Assembly (NCBI RefSeq): GCF_009905375.1
Contig: NW_027418090.1
Coordinates: 1-64,000 of the forward strand
Direction of reading: 5' to 3'
Source of the DNA: Apium graveolens
Taxonomy: Eukaryota > Streptophyta > Magnoliopsida > Apiales > Apiaceae
Length of the DNA: 64,000 nucleotides
Shown: in pieces, positions 35,913-47,052 of the stretch
Numbering within the stretch: the first letter of the stretch is position 1
Layout of the letters: every line of letters starts with the position of its first letter
Notes under the pieces: generated by a model
Database searches by the model: none
Seen by the model: only the letters and a program-made list of their open reading frames with translations
What the model was told of the DNA's origin: nothing
Made by a program: the position numbers and the translations under genes

Positions 35913-38900
35913 TTGCAGGGCAACAGGAAAAACATCCTAGTACTTGATAGTGGATGTTCAAGATATATGACTGGAAATAAAGCCCTGCTATCAGACTTTG
36001 TGGAGAAAGCTGGCCCAGGAGTTTCTTATGGAGATGGCAACATGGAAAAAACTTTGGGATATGGCAATATCAATCTTGGGAATGTCATCATTGAATCAGT
36101 AGCTCTTGTCTCAGGACTTACACACAATCTGTTAAGTGTGAGTCAAATATGTGACAGAGGTTATCATGTGGATTTCTTTGAAGAACACTGTGAAGTTGTA
36201 AGCAATTCTGCAGGAAAAGTGGTTCTGAAAGGTTACATGCATGGTAACATTTATGAAGCCAGACTTTCAACAAGTTCTGATGGTTCTGCAATCTGTCTGT
36301 TGAGTAGAACATCAATTGAAGAAAGCTGGAGTTGGCACAAAAGACTCTCTCATTTAAATTTCAACAACATAAATGAGCTTGTAAAGAAAGATCTTGTGAG
36401 AGGACAGCCAAAATCAGTGTTTGCTCCTGATGGCCTTTGTGATTCATGTCAAAAGGCAAAACAAAGAAAATCTTCTTTCAAGAGCAAAACTGAATCTTCA
36501 ATTCTTGAGCCTTATCACCTACAGCATGTTGATCTATTTGGTCCAGTCAATGTCAAGTCTATTGCAAAGAAGAAATATGCTATGGTTATAGTGGATGAGT
36601 TCACAAGGTACACTTGGGGTGTATTTCTTGCACAAGAAGAATGAAACTGCATCTACTCTAACTAATCATGTCAGACAGCTGGATAAGTTGGTCAAAGATT
36701 CTGTTAAAATTATAAGAAGTGATAATGGCACTGAGTTCAAGAATTCAATCATGGAAGAGTTTTGCAAAGAGCATGGAATCAAACATGAATTTTCTACACC
36801 TGGAACTCCACAGCAAAATGGAGTTGTAGAAAGAAAGAACAGGACTCTCATTGAAGCTGCACGAACTATGCTTGATGAAGCAAAACTACCAACCTACTTT
36901 TGGGCTGAAGCTGTGCAGACTGCTTGTTTTACACAGAATGCTACAGTCATAAACAAGCATGGAAAAACACCATATTAGATGGTGAAGAAAAAGAAGCCAA
37001 ATCTGAAATACTTTCATGTATTTGGATATAAGTGTTTTGTTCTTAAGACTCATCCTGAACAGCTGTCAAAATTTGATCTAAAAGCTGATGAAGAATTTTT
37101 ATTGTATATCCACTTTCCACAAAAGCCTTCAGAGTCTACAATTTAAGAACAAGGGTTGTCATGGAATCTATCAATATATCTTTTGATGATAAAAAGATTA
37201 CTGGACTTGAAGATTTCAATGATCATGATCAACTGAGATTTGAAAATGGAGATTTAATTTCTGATTCTGTAAATTCTGATGACTTAAACTCTGATCCTAT
37301 AAGTTCTAACGGGTTAAGTTCTGATGTCATTGAAACTGTGGTAACAACTCCAAAAGAAAATGCACCTGTCCAGGGGGAGCAAGCTGAAGATCCTACCACA
37401 ACTCAAGACTCTCAAGAAGCATCAGATCCTGTCACTGGCTCTTCAAGCTCTGATTCATCAAGTTCTGATGAGCCAAATTCTGATAATTCTGGAAACTCTG
37501 ATTCTTCAAATCCTGAAGGATCTAACTCAAATTCTGAAGTCTCAGATAGCATAACTACAAGGGGAGCATCAGAAAATGCTGATGGAGATAGCATGGATTA
37601 TGGGGGAGGATCCAGTTCTAGAAATCAACTTTCATCTGCAAGGAAGTGGACCAAATCACATACACCTGACTTAATAATTGGAGATCCTAAAGTAGGTGTC
37701 AGAACTAGAACTGCAACATCAAATGAATGTCTCTATCATTCTTTTCTATCTCAGACTGAACCAAAGAAAGTGGAAGAAGCTCTTCAAGATGCTGATTGGG
37801 TGCAAGCAATGCAGGAAGAGTTAAATGAATTTGAAAGAAATAAAGTATGAACCCTAGTGCCAAGACCAAGGAACAGATCAGTTGTTGGCACAAAGTGGGT
37901 GTTCAGAAACAAAACTGACAGTGATGGCATAATTACAAGGAACAAAGCAAGGCTGGTTGTTAAAGGCTACTCTCAACAAGAGGGTATTGATTATGATGAA
38001 ACATTTGCACCAGTTGCTAGATTGGAAGCCATAAGAATCTTTTTGGCTTATGCTGCTCATAAAAAGTTTAAAGTCTTTCAAATGGATGTAAAAAGTGCTT
38101 TTCAAAATGGAGAATTGGAAGAAGAGGTGTATGTTGAACAACCTCCAGGCTTTGTAGATTCAAAATTTCCAAATCATGTCTACAGGCTTGACAAAGCACT
38201 TTATGTCCTTAAGCAAGCTCCAAGAGCATGGTATGAGACTTTAGCTCAATTCCTTCTGGAAAGTGGATTTCACAGAGGCATAATTGATAAAACTCCATTC
38301 TAACTCAACCATGAAAAGGACTTACTTTTGGTACAGATATATGTTGATGATATTATATTTGGTTCTACAAATGCCAAGTTCTGTGAAAAATTTGCAAAGC
38401 TAATATAGTCAAGATATCAAATGAGTATGATGGGAGAACTTAGCTATTTTCTGGGACTTCAAGTCAAGTAAAATGAAGAAGGTACTTTTATCTGTCAATC
38501 CAAGTACACCAGAAATTTACTCAAGAAATTTGGAATGCCAGACTGTTCGACTGCATCCACTCCCATGGCCACTGCAACCAAGTTAGATAAAGATACTGGT
38601 TCATCAGTAGATATTACTAACTACAGAGGTATGATTTGCTCATTACTCTATTTAACTGCTAGTAGACCTAATATCATGTATGCTACCTGTCTTTGTGCAA
38701 GATTTCAGGCGGATCCAAGAGAACCTCATTTAATAGCTATGAAAAGAATTTTCAAGTACCTCAAGGGTACAGCTGATCTAGGATTGTGGTATGAGAATCA
38801 TATTTTAAGCTAATAGGTTACTCAGATGCAGATTTTGCAAGATGCAAAATAGACAGAAAAATCACAAGTGGAAGCTGCCAATTTCTTGGAGGCAGATTGG

Positions 38901-39292
38901 TTTCTTAGTTTAGCAAGAAACAGAAATCAATTTCCACATTAACTGCAGAAGCAAAATATATTGCTACAGAAAGCTGTTGTGCACAGATTCTTTGGATGAA
39001 GAATCAGTTACTGGATTATGAGTTAGAATTTTCTATAATACCTATTTACTATGATAATCAAAGTGCTATTGCTATGACTGGTAATCCAGTTCAACACTCA
39101 ATGACAAAGCACATTAGCATTAGGTACCATTTTATAAGGAAACATATGATGGAAGGTACAATGGAATTGCATTTTGTTCCAACAGATCAACAACTAGCAG
39201 ATATCTTCACAAAACCACTTTGTGAAGCTACTTTTACAAGACTTGTAAATGAACTTGGAATGGTTTCAGGTTCTTTCTCTAAATCTGCGTAG
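35913..39292 (+). pseudogene. Copia element D: pol (protease, integrase, RT, RNase H)
   Basis: Starts next to TGCAGGG (35914-35920), in the gag frame but after two stops. Protease DSGCSRYMTG; GAG-pre-integrase WHKRLSHLNF; zinc Cys pair CDSC; integrase Asp in HVDLFGPV, Asp in RSDNGTEF and Glu in QQNGVVERKNR. An extra G near 36615 shifts the frame, which returns before 37161. A Ser/Asp-rich hinge at 37200-37650 follows. RT begins [10 protein letters not shown], with [11 protein letters not shown] and a YVDD box at about 38341. RNase H has the end motif ADIFTKPLCEATFTRLVNELGM, characteristic of Sireviruses. Stops at about 37848, 38301, 38407, 38469 and 38810 fit C-to-T or G-to-A changes. Confidence 0.93.
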
Positions 39293-40800
39293 TTTTTGTT
39301 CTCATGCATCAGAGTTTATGATCAGTGTTTACAGATTGTCTTATCTTCATGTAATCTGTACTTAAATTGAAATACATTAAATGCTGATTATTATCAGATG
39401 TGGATCTATATACTCTGATAGTGATTTGAATATTCTGTGACTATTCAATCCAATGAGGATTACTGTGCTAGATGCTGACATAGTAGTCTTTAACATACTA
39501 GAAACCCCATGTTTGATTTAGTTGTTTATGTGGAAATTCATTAACACAAGCAAATCCTGATTTTGAGCTTAGTCAAATTTACTTTGTGTATCTTGTTACC
39601 AAGTCACAAACTAGACTCTTGCTTCTTATCTGCCAAATTCTGATGTCAGTAAAATTTAAGGATGAACTAAATGCCGATAAGCCTCACTTATCTGAAGAAA
39701 ATAAAAGAAAAGAAAATTGAATTCATGTACTCCTTTGAGAACTAGAGTAAATATGTGGAAGGGAAGACCCAAGTGCATTGCTGGTATTAAGTAATATGCA
39801 TTAGAAAAGCAAATAAATTTTTCTTGGTGACTTTTCACATTCTCTGATTACTGGAGAAATACTCTGATAATAGCATAAATTCTGATAGCAGTCGTGACTC
39901 ATTTACACTGAGAAGCCACTATGAAAAAGAATTCTAAAAGATGCATAAAATGAGCACAAACAGTTGAGGTGGACTCATGCACAAATTTATCCTATAGTAG
40001 ACTTCATTACTAATGACAGATTTTAAGCACTTTTCTTAGTTATGCCTTATTTCTATGATGTACTGAAGTATATCAGACTTTAATCTTTACCTGATATTTT
40101 GCTAATACTCACACTCTCACTCCATATGAATGATGAAAATTATTGTGGTGATTAAGTTGTTTTTCACAAACAGTTAAGTGTCATTTGCATAAATTATGAG
40201 GACAAGTTCTGATGGAAGTTCTGATGATTAAACTCTGAAGAAACAAGTCAGTATTTGTATGAAGAATCACAGAAAAAGAAATTCACTTTTTGAGTACAGA
40301 AGCCATGTTCTTATGACTGTTATAATCTGATAATAGTCAAGTTCTGATATTAAATCCTGATGGAAACTCTGATGCTTACGTGGCATTATTTTTTACTTGA
40401 CTTATTTGTGGTAAATACTGTAACGGTCATAATTAATTAGAATATAATTAGGTGAGATAAAAACAGTCATAATCATTTGGGTTAGTGGTAAACGTGTTTG
40501 TCTTGAAAAACTGCATGTGCACGTTAATTATTGCTTATTTCTCGTGCCCACTAACTCTGCTTTAACTTTTTACTGGCTGACAGGTGTACAAGTGTCTGTT
40601 TTACTTCTAAAGAACTGTTGAATGGAGAGAGTATATATATGGCAGTTAAAAGATTTTCTAATCTTTTACCTACTTTTTTATTCTTAATATTCTTTGAAGC
40701 CTGTTAATCTTTACTTCATCTACTTGAACTATATTTCTTGATGAATGTTTTGATTAAAATCGTGGTTACTAATAATTTGTGATGATTTGACAAACAAATG
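39293..40800 (+). other. Non-coding spacer of D between pol and extra ORF, with promoter-like site
   Basis: About 1.5 kb with no coding signature, AT-rich, with many 'tctgat' trinucleotide-like repeats (ctgatgg, ctgatt). Near 40630-40642 is gagtatatatatggcag, a TATA-like box, some 180-200 bp before the first recognisable codons of the extra ORF. I infer that the extra ORF may be transcribed separately; nothing in the sequence proves it. Confidence 0.55.
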
Positions 40801-42538
40801 TTGAATTCGAATCGACATATCCTGAGTTACACTTGAGAAGGTAGAAGCAATTGAGAAAGCTCAAGAGAAGCAACATGCCCAAATCTCTGAAGTTCTGGCT
40901 AATCAAGCTTCTCAACAGGCTCAATTGAATGATATTCAATCTTTAGTGGAACTTCTTCTCTCACTCCTACTATCAGATGATGCCAAAAGGGGGAGAAGAT
41001 AGTTAAGTCCAAATGCTCTAATGATCAAATACTGAAGAAGAAAGATGATGAAGCTGATGACCAGGGAAACCCTAGCAAGGGTAGAGGTCAAGTTCAAAGT
41101 AAAGGGCAGAGCAACAAGGTTCTTTAAGGAAACTAATTACTGATGCAAGCAAATCTTCTATTCAAAAGAAGACAAGTTCTGAAGCTGCTCAAACTCAAAA
41201 TCTGATAGCAAGTACTGAAACTCAAAATCTGATATCAAGTTCTGATGAGCAAAGTCTGATGACAAAGCCTGATGTTCTGATACAAGGTGGAAGTCAAGAT
41301 TCTCAAAAGTTCATGCAAACTCTGAAGCTCAAGGGGAAGCAGACTACAGTCTACTACAAAGATCCCAAGATTCAGAAACTGGATGAGGAAATTGCCAGAA
41401 GATTATTTCTAAAACATAATTCTGGAATGGATTTAGAAAGTCTCAAGGAGGAAGAAGCTAGATTTAAAGCTGAAAAGAAAAATCTAAAGCCAAAAGCTTA
41501 TGTTGCAAAGAAACCTCCAAGGCCTAAGGTAAAAGGCATTTTGATCATGGAGAAGTCACAAACTGAGGCATCAAAGCCCAAAACAAGATCACAGATTGAG
41601 ATTGATCCCAAAGACAAAGGGAAAGGAAAAGTTGATGAACCAATCAAGCCACAGGAGATGAAAATTTCTCAAATCCTGATGAAACCAGTGTGCAAAATGG
41701 TTCAAGTTATTGATGATATTCTTGCTGAAGATAAAGATGTTCAAACTCTGAAAAGAAGGAAGATTTCTGAAGAATTCAAGACAACCTCTAACAAGGCTCA
41801 AGTTGTTCAGATTGAAGAACAGCAAGCTATAACAGAAACAGCAAGTTCTGACCAGGTCATCAAGACATCAACCTCTGGCAGTGCTCAAGTTGATTTAGAC
41901 AAAATGAAAGTAGCTGAAAAAAAGAAACTTCTGTAGAAAAATGTCAAACCATCAGATCCAAAGAAAATCCAATTGTTATCTGATTTCATGACTATTGGGT
42001 TAAATGATAGAGAAGCAAGAGACAGAGCTGGACTACGTTCTGATGAAGCTAAGATCAAAACAGGAGTTGAAGTGCTGACTAGAGATCCATTTCTATTAAC
42101 TGACCAACCTCTTGAAGATGTTACACATAAACACCTTGATAAGGTTATCTCTGTTCAAGTGGTACTGGATGCTCATGACAAGCACAATGTCAAGGAAAAT
42201 CTGATTCTATTTCTTGAAGATGGAAGGACATATCAGAAGTCAGAATCAGATGTGCTGAATAAATCACTAAAAGAACTTCAATTCTTTCATTATCTTTTAG
42301 AGGTAAAGTCTGATATCGCCAGAGATGGTCAAACTTCATATTGAAGACCATCAGAGATAAAGCAAGAATTTCTGGTTCAAGAGTTACAGAATTCATTCCT
42401 AATATTGTTGAAGATGATGGAAGTGAAACTCCTATGAGGAAGGATTCTTCTAAGCTTGAAGTGTTACTGAATGAGAAATGTCTGTGCTACAATGAAGATT
42501 CTTCTCATCCTAGGGTAATAAGACTGAATGATGGTTAA
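40801..42538 (+). pseudogene. Copia element D: extra ORF downstream of pol
   Basis: Coding-like region between pol and the 3' LTR, a place where Sireviruses carry an additional (sometimes called envelope-like) ORF. The first part reads EKVEAIEKAQEKQHAQISEV then QLNDIQSLVELLLSLLLSDD, likely a coiled coil, in broken frames to about 41250. The main open part at 41259-41936 is Lys/Glu-rich (225 residues; TVYYKDPKIQKLDEEIARRL, PPRPKVKGILI), ends at a TAG and continues at 41973-42538 (VVLDAHDKHNVKENL, then VTEFIPNIVEDDG). I see no signal peptide, transmembrane segment or cleavage site. The function is unknown. It is broken by at least two stops or shifts. Confidence 0.8.
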
Positions 42539-42830
42539 GAAAGAAACCATATCTCTGCTTTAAGGACTGTAATATATCAGATTGGAAGTCAGAATGAAGA
42601 GATGAATCAAGTCAAGACTACAATGTCTCAAGTCCTGAGGATTAAAGAAGAAAAGCTGATATCAAGCTTTGTCAAGAATCATTATGGATTCAGATTGACT
42701 TAGTGAGATTGGTAAAAGCTACAAGGACTGTAAGTTGTAGTTAGTTATCTAGTTAAACTCTTATTGCATTTGTACTTAAATGTTTTTGACATCATCAAAT
42801 CTATTAACTTGTATATTTTGCATAATTTAC

Positions 42831-42843
42831 AAGTTGGGGGAGA
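42831..42843 (+). promoter_or_regulatory. Polypurine tract of copia D
   Basis: aagttgggggaga immediately before the 3' LTR start TGTTAGATAT at 42845. The 42539-42830 stretch before it is an untranslated tail without features. Confidence 0.9.
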
Positions 42844-42844
42844 T

Positions 42845-43410
42845 TGTTAGATATATTTGAGATGTCATGTCTAATATATTTCATGTTTAGTTTTCAGATC
42901 TTAACAAACATGACATATCAGGACTTACTGAAATCAGGACTTACTGGAAGTCAGAACTTAATATCATAACTTAAGGTCATATCAGAACTTAAGTGCGGGA
43001 AGACTTTTATATAAGGAAGGAAGCTGATTTACAGTAGAAGATCGAAACTAAAATAAAAAGAAGATATATATGGAAAGAGTTAGAAGACTGGAAGACTTGT
43101 AGAAGATATCTGATTGATATATTTTAGGAGAGAATTGTATTCCACATCAATTAGAATATATCTTGTAACTATGTACTATATAAACACAGACTTAGGGTTT
43201 ACACTATATGTGTTATCATTATCGAGAAGATTATACATTGTAAGCTAGCAGCCCTTAGTGATATTTGTTCATCACTGAGAGAGAACAACAGTTCTTATTG
43301 TAACAAAGTTTATTCAATATACTTGATCTTTGTTACATACTTGTGTTAAATCAATTTGATTGTATAAACACTGTATTCAACCCCCTTCTACAGTGTTGTA
43401 TGACCTAACA
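42845..43410 (+). mobile_element. Copia D 3' LTR
   Basis: 566 bp, TGTTAGATAT...CCTAACA. TATA-like boxes at about 43008 (ttatataagg) and 43178 (ctatataaaca). It ends against RNase H codons of element E, so D inserted into E. The following CGTAT (43411-43415) should recur at D's left end, outside the window. Confidence 0.92.
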
Positions 43411-44021
43411 CGTATGATTTGAGCATGACGAGCAGATAACAGTCCAATCTAGGTGAGGGTCACTGGACGACAATCAGGAATATTCTTAAGTACCTTAAAA
43501 GGACTAAAGTCTCATTCTTGGTGTATGAAGGAGATGAGAAGCTAGTTGTAAAGGGTTACACTGATGCTAGCTTCCAGACAGACAGAGATGATTCTATATC
43601 CTAGTCAGGTTTTGTATTTTGCCTAAGTGGAGGTGTTGTAAGTTGGAAGAGTTCAAAGTAAGAAACAATAGCTAATTCTACAATGGAAGCTAAGTATATT
43701 GCTTCCAAGGAGGCTATTTGGATACCGAAATTCATAATGGGACTTGGTGTGGTTCCATCGATCACGGATCCAGTTGATTTTTACTGTGATAATAATGGAG
43801 CCATCGTGCAGGCTAAGGAACCAAGGTCCCATTCCCGGGAAAAGCATATACTTAGGAGATATCACCTTCTTCGAGAGATTAATGAAAGAGGAGATATACA
43901 TATGTGTAAAGTGCATACTGATGATAATTTTGCAGACCCACTGACTAAGGCTTTGTCTCAGCAAAAGTACGATGGTCATACTACTTTCATGGGTATTAGA
44001 TACATGGATGATTGGCTCTAG
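43411..44021 (+). pseudogene. Copia element E: RNase H end of pol
   Basis: C-terminal pol of a non-Sirevirus copia element. It reads WTTIRNILKYLKRTK, LVVKGYTDASFQTDRDD, VSWKSSK, NSTMEAKYIASKEA, YCDNNGAI and ADPLTKALSQQK, with the final FMGIRYMDDWL-stop at 44021. The acidic RNase H residues in TDASF and MEAKY are present. Stops at about 43603 and 43663 break the frame. The closest relative in the window is element H, which ends in the same type of motif (GDWL). The upstream part lies left of the window, beyond D. Confidence 0.9.
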
Positions 44022-44025
44022 TACA

Positions 44026-44035
44026 AATGGGAGAT
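44026..44035 (+). promoter_or_regulatory. Polypurine tract of copia E
   Basis: aaatgggaga just before TGTTAGTGTG at 44037. Confidence 0.85.
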
Positions 44036-44036
44036 T

Positions 44037-45411
44037 GTTAGTGTGTGTGCCCTAGAGACAACGTTATTATGTTTATGTTATAAGACATTTGGATTAATAA
44101 TTATGATTCTATGGATTATTCTTTATAAATTTATTATATATTTTTTCCCGCAATAAAATGTTAGATTAATAAATGTCCTTGGAATATGATATATAAATCT
44201 AAATATCTAAGTACGTGACCTAGAAATGAGATTATGAGAATAGTATTGATATTCCTAAAGGTCCCTAGTCAAGTATTATTGTTAAGGGCAATAATAATAT
44301 ATTGAGACTAGTGTGTTTGTTGACTGATGATCACATCTCACTGATCATAGGTATGGTGATACTAAAGTCAAAACACAGACACATGTATTACATACATGGT
44401 GCTGGATTGACCCGTTGTGAGATACTACATGTTTAAAGTGTCATAAGTTAATCTCACAATGATAATGATGTATTGGTCCTTAGACCTGAAGTCTTTATAT
44501 TTCTATACGAGAAGTAATATACTTTGGTTCTATTAAAGTTATCAATGAACGGGTAATAATAAAAGTAGAAATTGGGTATATTATGAATCGTATGAGAAAT
44601 ATGAATGATCTAAATAGGATTTAGCCCTCTTATATTAAGGAGTGATATTTTTGGCCTCTTGATTGAGTGAGACTATAAAATGCATGGTCGTGCTCAAATA
44701 CTGATTTATTTAATAGATTACTCATTGATCAAAGAAACCCGGATTAAACGTTACAGAGGATGACACAATGCATGCCTCAAGTTTGATCTATAATAGAAGG
44801 TTAAAGGGAATATATTACATTGTACACTATTCACGAAAGGTTTAATTGGATCACCAATTCTTATTATTACTTGGGTAACAATGATGCATTACTAGATGCC
44901 GCTCATTATTTATAATTTTATTATTGGATATTAAAATTATTTCAACGTAATAATAACCTAAAGGGTCACACACTAAGAAATTTTAAAAGAAGTTTTAATT
45001 TAAATTTCGAATTTTAATCTAATAACCCAATCAATTTTGGTTTTACATAAACCCCATATCTCTCTCTCCCTTATATATACATGATGATGTATAATTTTAT
45101 GGTTAAGAGATTGAAAATCATTTTCAGAAAACCCTAGATGCTCTACACAAGGAGAGGCTAGAAAGAGAGATAGAGAGAGTCAAATATTTTGGCTAGTATC
45201 GGCTTTGGTGATCGTTGGACGATCAGGCGTTCGTGTAGACATCTTTGGAGTGAAGATCTTTGTGTGAAAGGGTTGATGTGATTCATTCATCCAGGACCTC
45301 CATTATAGTCACTTGTAAAGCTTCATTAAGATACATATTCCGTTCTTGCGGCAGGGATTCAATTTTTTTTTGGAGCTTTTTCCGTTGCGTTTTGTGTTCG
45401 AATCCCTAATA
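44037..45411 (+). mobile_element. Copia E 3' LTR
   Basis: About 1375 bp from TGTTAGTGTGTGTGCCC to cgaatccctaata. The terminal ATA is probably a mutated ACA. A TATA box (ttatatataca) lies near 45072, after ctctctctccc, and a gagagagata tract near 45160 fits the transcribed leader. It abuts pol of element F, so E inserted into F; TTTGT (45412-45416) is the expected duplication. Confidence 0.85.
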
Positions 45412-47052
45412 TTTGTCTAGGCGGATAAGATCTTGATATTTCCCCCTTGTTCAATATTATGTTGAGTGTGAACTATAGATCCTCTTCCTGCTCCCCCTGA
45501 GTTGCTGTCACCATGACCTGATGATTCTAATATGTGAGTAATGGTTCTCGTAAGGCTTTCTGTATAATTTGCATTACCACTACCACCATCACTTAATTCA
45601 GGATCATTATTTCCGCATACTATAGGTATAACACGAGCAATTTTAAGTTCTTCTCCATATAAAGGAACATCTGAAAGACTCTAAAATTATAGAGATTCAG
45701 AATTCTTTTCTCTTTGCAGGCTTGCCAACTTGGTGTCGTCGACGTTACATTAAGGCTTTCAATCACCTTCTGATCAGTAATCACATAAACACTATATGCT
45801 TTAAATTTCAGAGAGTATCCAAGAAATATGAAATCTTAAGCTTTAGCATCAAACTCTTCCAAATTCTAATTTCCTTCTTCAAGCATAAAGCATTCAGCTC
45901 CAAACACATGAAATTATTTCAGTGTTGGTCTTTTGTCAGCCATGATCTCATAAGGAGTCTTGTCATGATCTTTATTAATCAGGGTACAATTCTGAGTGTA
46001 ACAAGCAGTGTTGATGGCTTCAGCCCAGAAGTAGGTAGGAAGTCTTGATTCACTTAGTATAGTCCTTGCTGCTTCAACTAAGGTATGATTCTTCCTTTCT
46101 ACTACTCCATTTTGTTGTGGAGTTCTTGGTGCTGAATACTGTCTCGAAATACCTTTTTATGTGCAGAATTCATTAAGAAATACATTTTTGAATTCTGTTC
46201 CATTATCTGATCATATCTTTTTGACTGGTAGTTTTTCTTCTATCTCAATCTTCTTTATGTGATCATCAATAATCTGTGGTGCTTCATCCGTTGATTGTAA
46301 GAACAACACCCATGTGTACTTTAAGTAGTCATCGACTATCACTAAAGCATATTATTTACTTGATAGTGACAACACATTCACGAGACCAAATAAATCCATG
46401 TGAATTAATTGAAGAGGTTTAGTTATGCTTGTCATTTCCTTGCTTCTGTGTGATGCTTTCTTTGACTTCCTTTTTTCATATGCTTCACAGAGTCCTTCTT
46501 GACAGAATTCCATATGTGGTAAATCTCTCACCAACTCATCTTTACCAATGAGTTTATTATCTTGAAATTCAAGTGAGAGAGCTTCTTGTGCCATAACCAA
46601 CTTTGTTCTGAAGAAGCTTTGCTATAGAAACACATCATTACTCCATCACAGGTAGGACTCAAGTCAACTACAAACAGATTACCTTTACTCACTCCCTGCA
46701 AAGCAAGCTTCTCATCTTTCCTGTGTGTGATCAAACACCTTTCTGGTCTAAAGTCAATATTATATCCTTTATCACAAAATTGACTAATGCTCAGAAGATT
46801 ATGCTTCAATCCTTCCACAAGAGAGATGTTTATGATGACATTCCCAATTTCTAAATTGCCACATCCCGTAGCAAATCCTTTGTTGTCATCTCCAAAGGTA
46901 ACTATAGGGCTAGCATTTTTAACCATACCAATGAGTAGGGACTTTTCACCTGTCATGTGTCTAGACCACCCGCTGTCCAAAATCCATATGATCTTTTCCT
47001 TTCGTACCTTACCCTGCAAACACCGATTGATTAAGAGGACTTCGGTACACAA
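45412..47052 (-). pseudogene. Copia element F: protease and integrase part of pol
   Basis: Sirevirus-like pol, truncated at the left by E within the integrase-RT hinge. From the right: TGCAGGG (47012-47018), protease DSGWSRHMTG (Cys of the usual DSGCS changed to Trp), pre-integrase WHKKLSHLNF, zinc pair damaged (CEAYEK; second Cys is Tyr), integrase first Asp in HMDLFGLV. At about 46140-46030 there are frameshifted core residues TPQQNGVVERKN with the catalytic Glu, then WAEAINTACYTQN. Around 45900-45420 it is hinge with frame breaks. The pol frame overlaps the end of gag by 22 nt, offset two bases, like element A. Confidence 0.9.
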
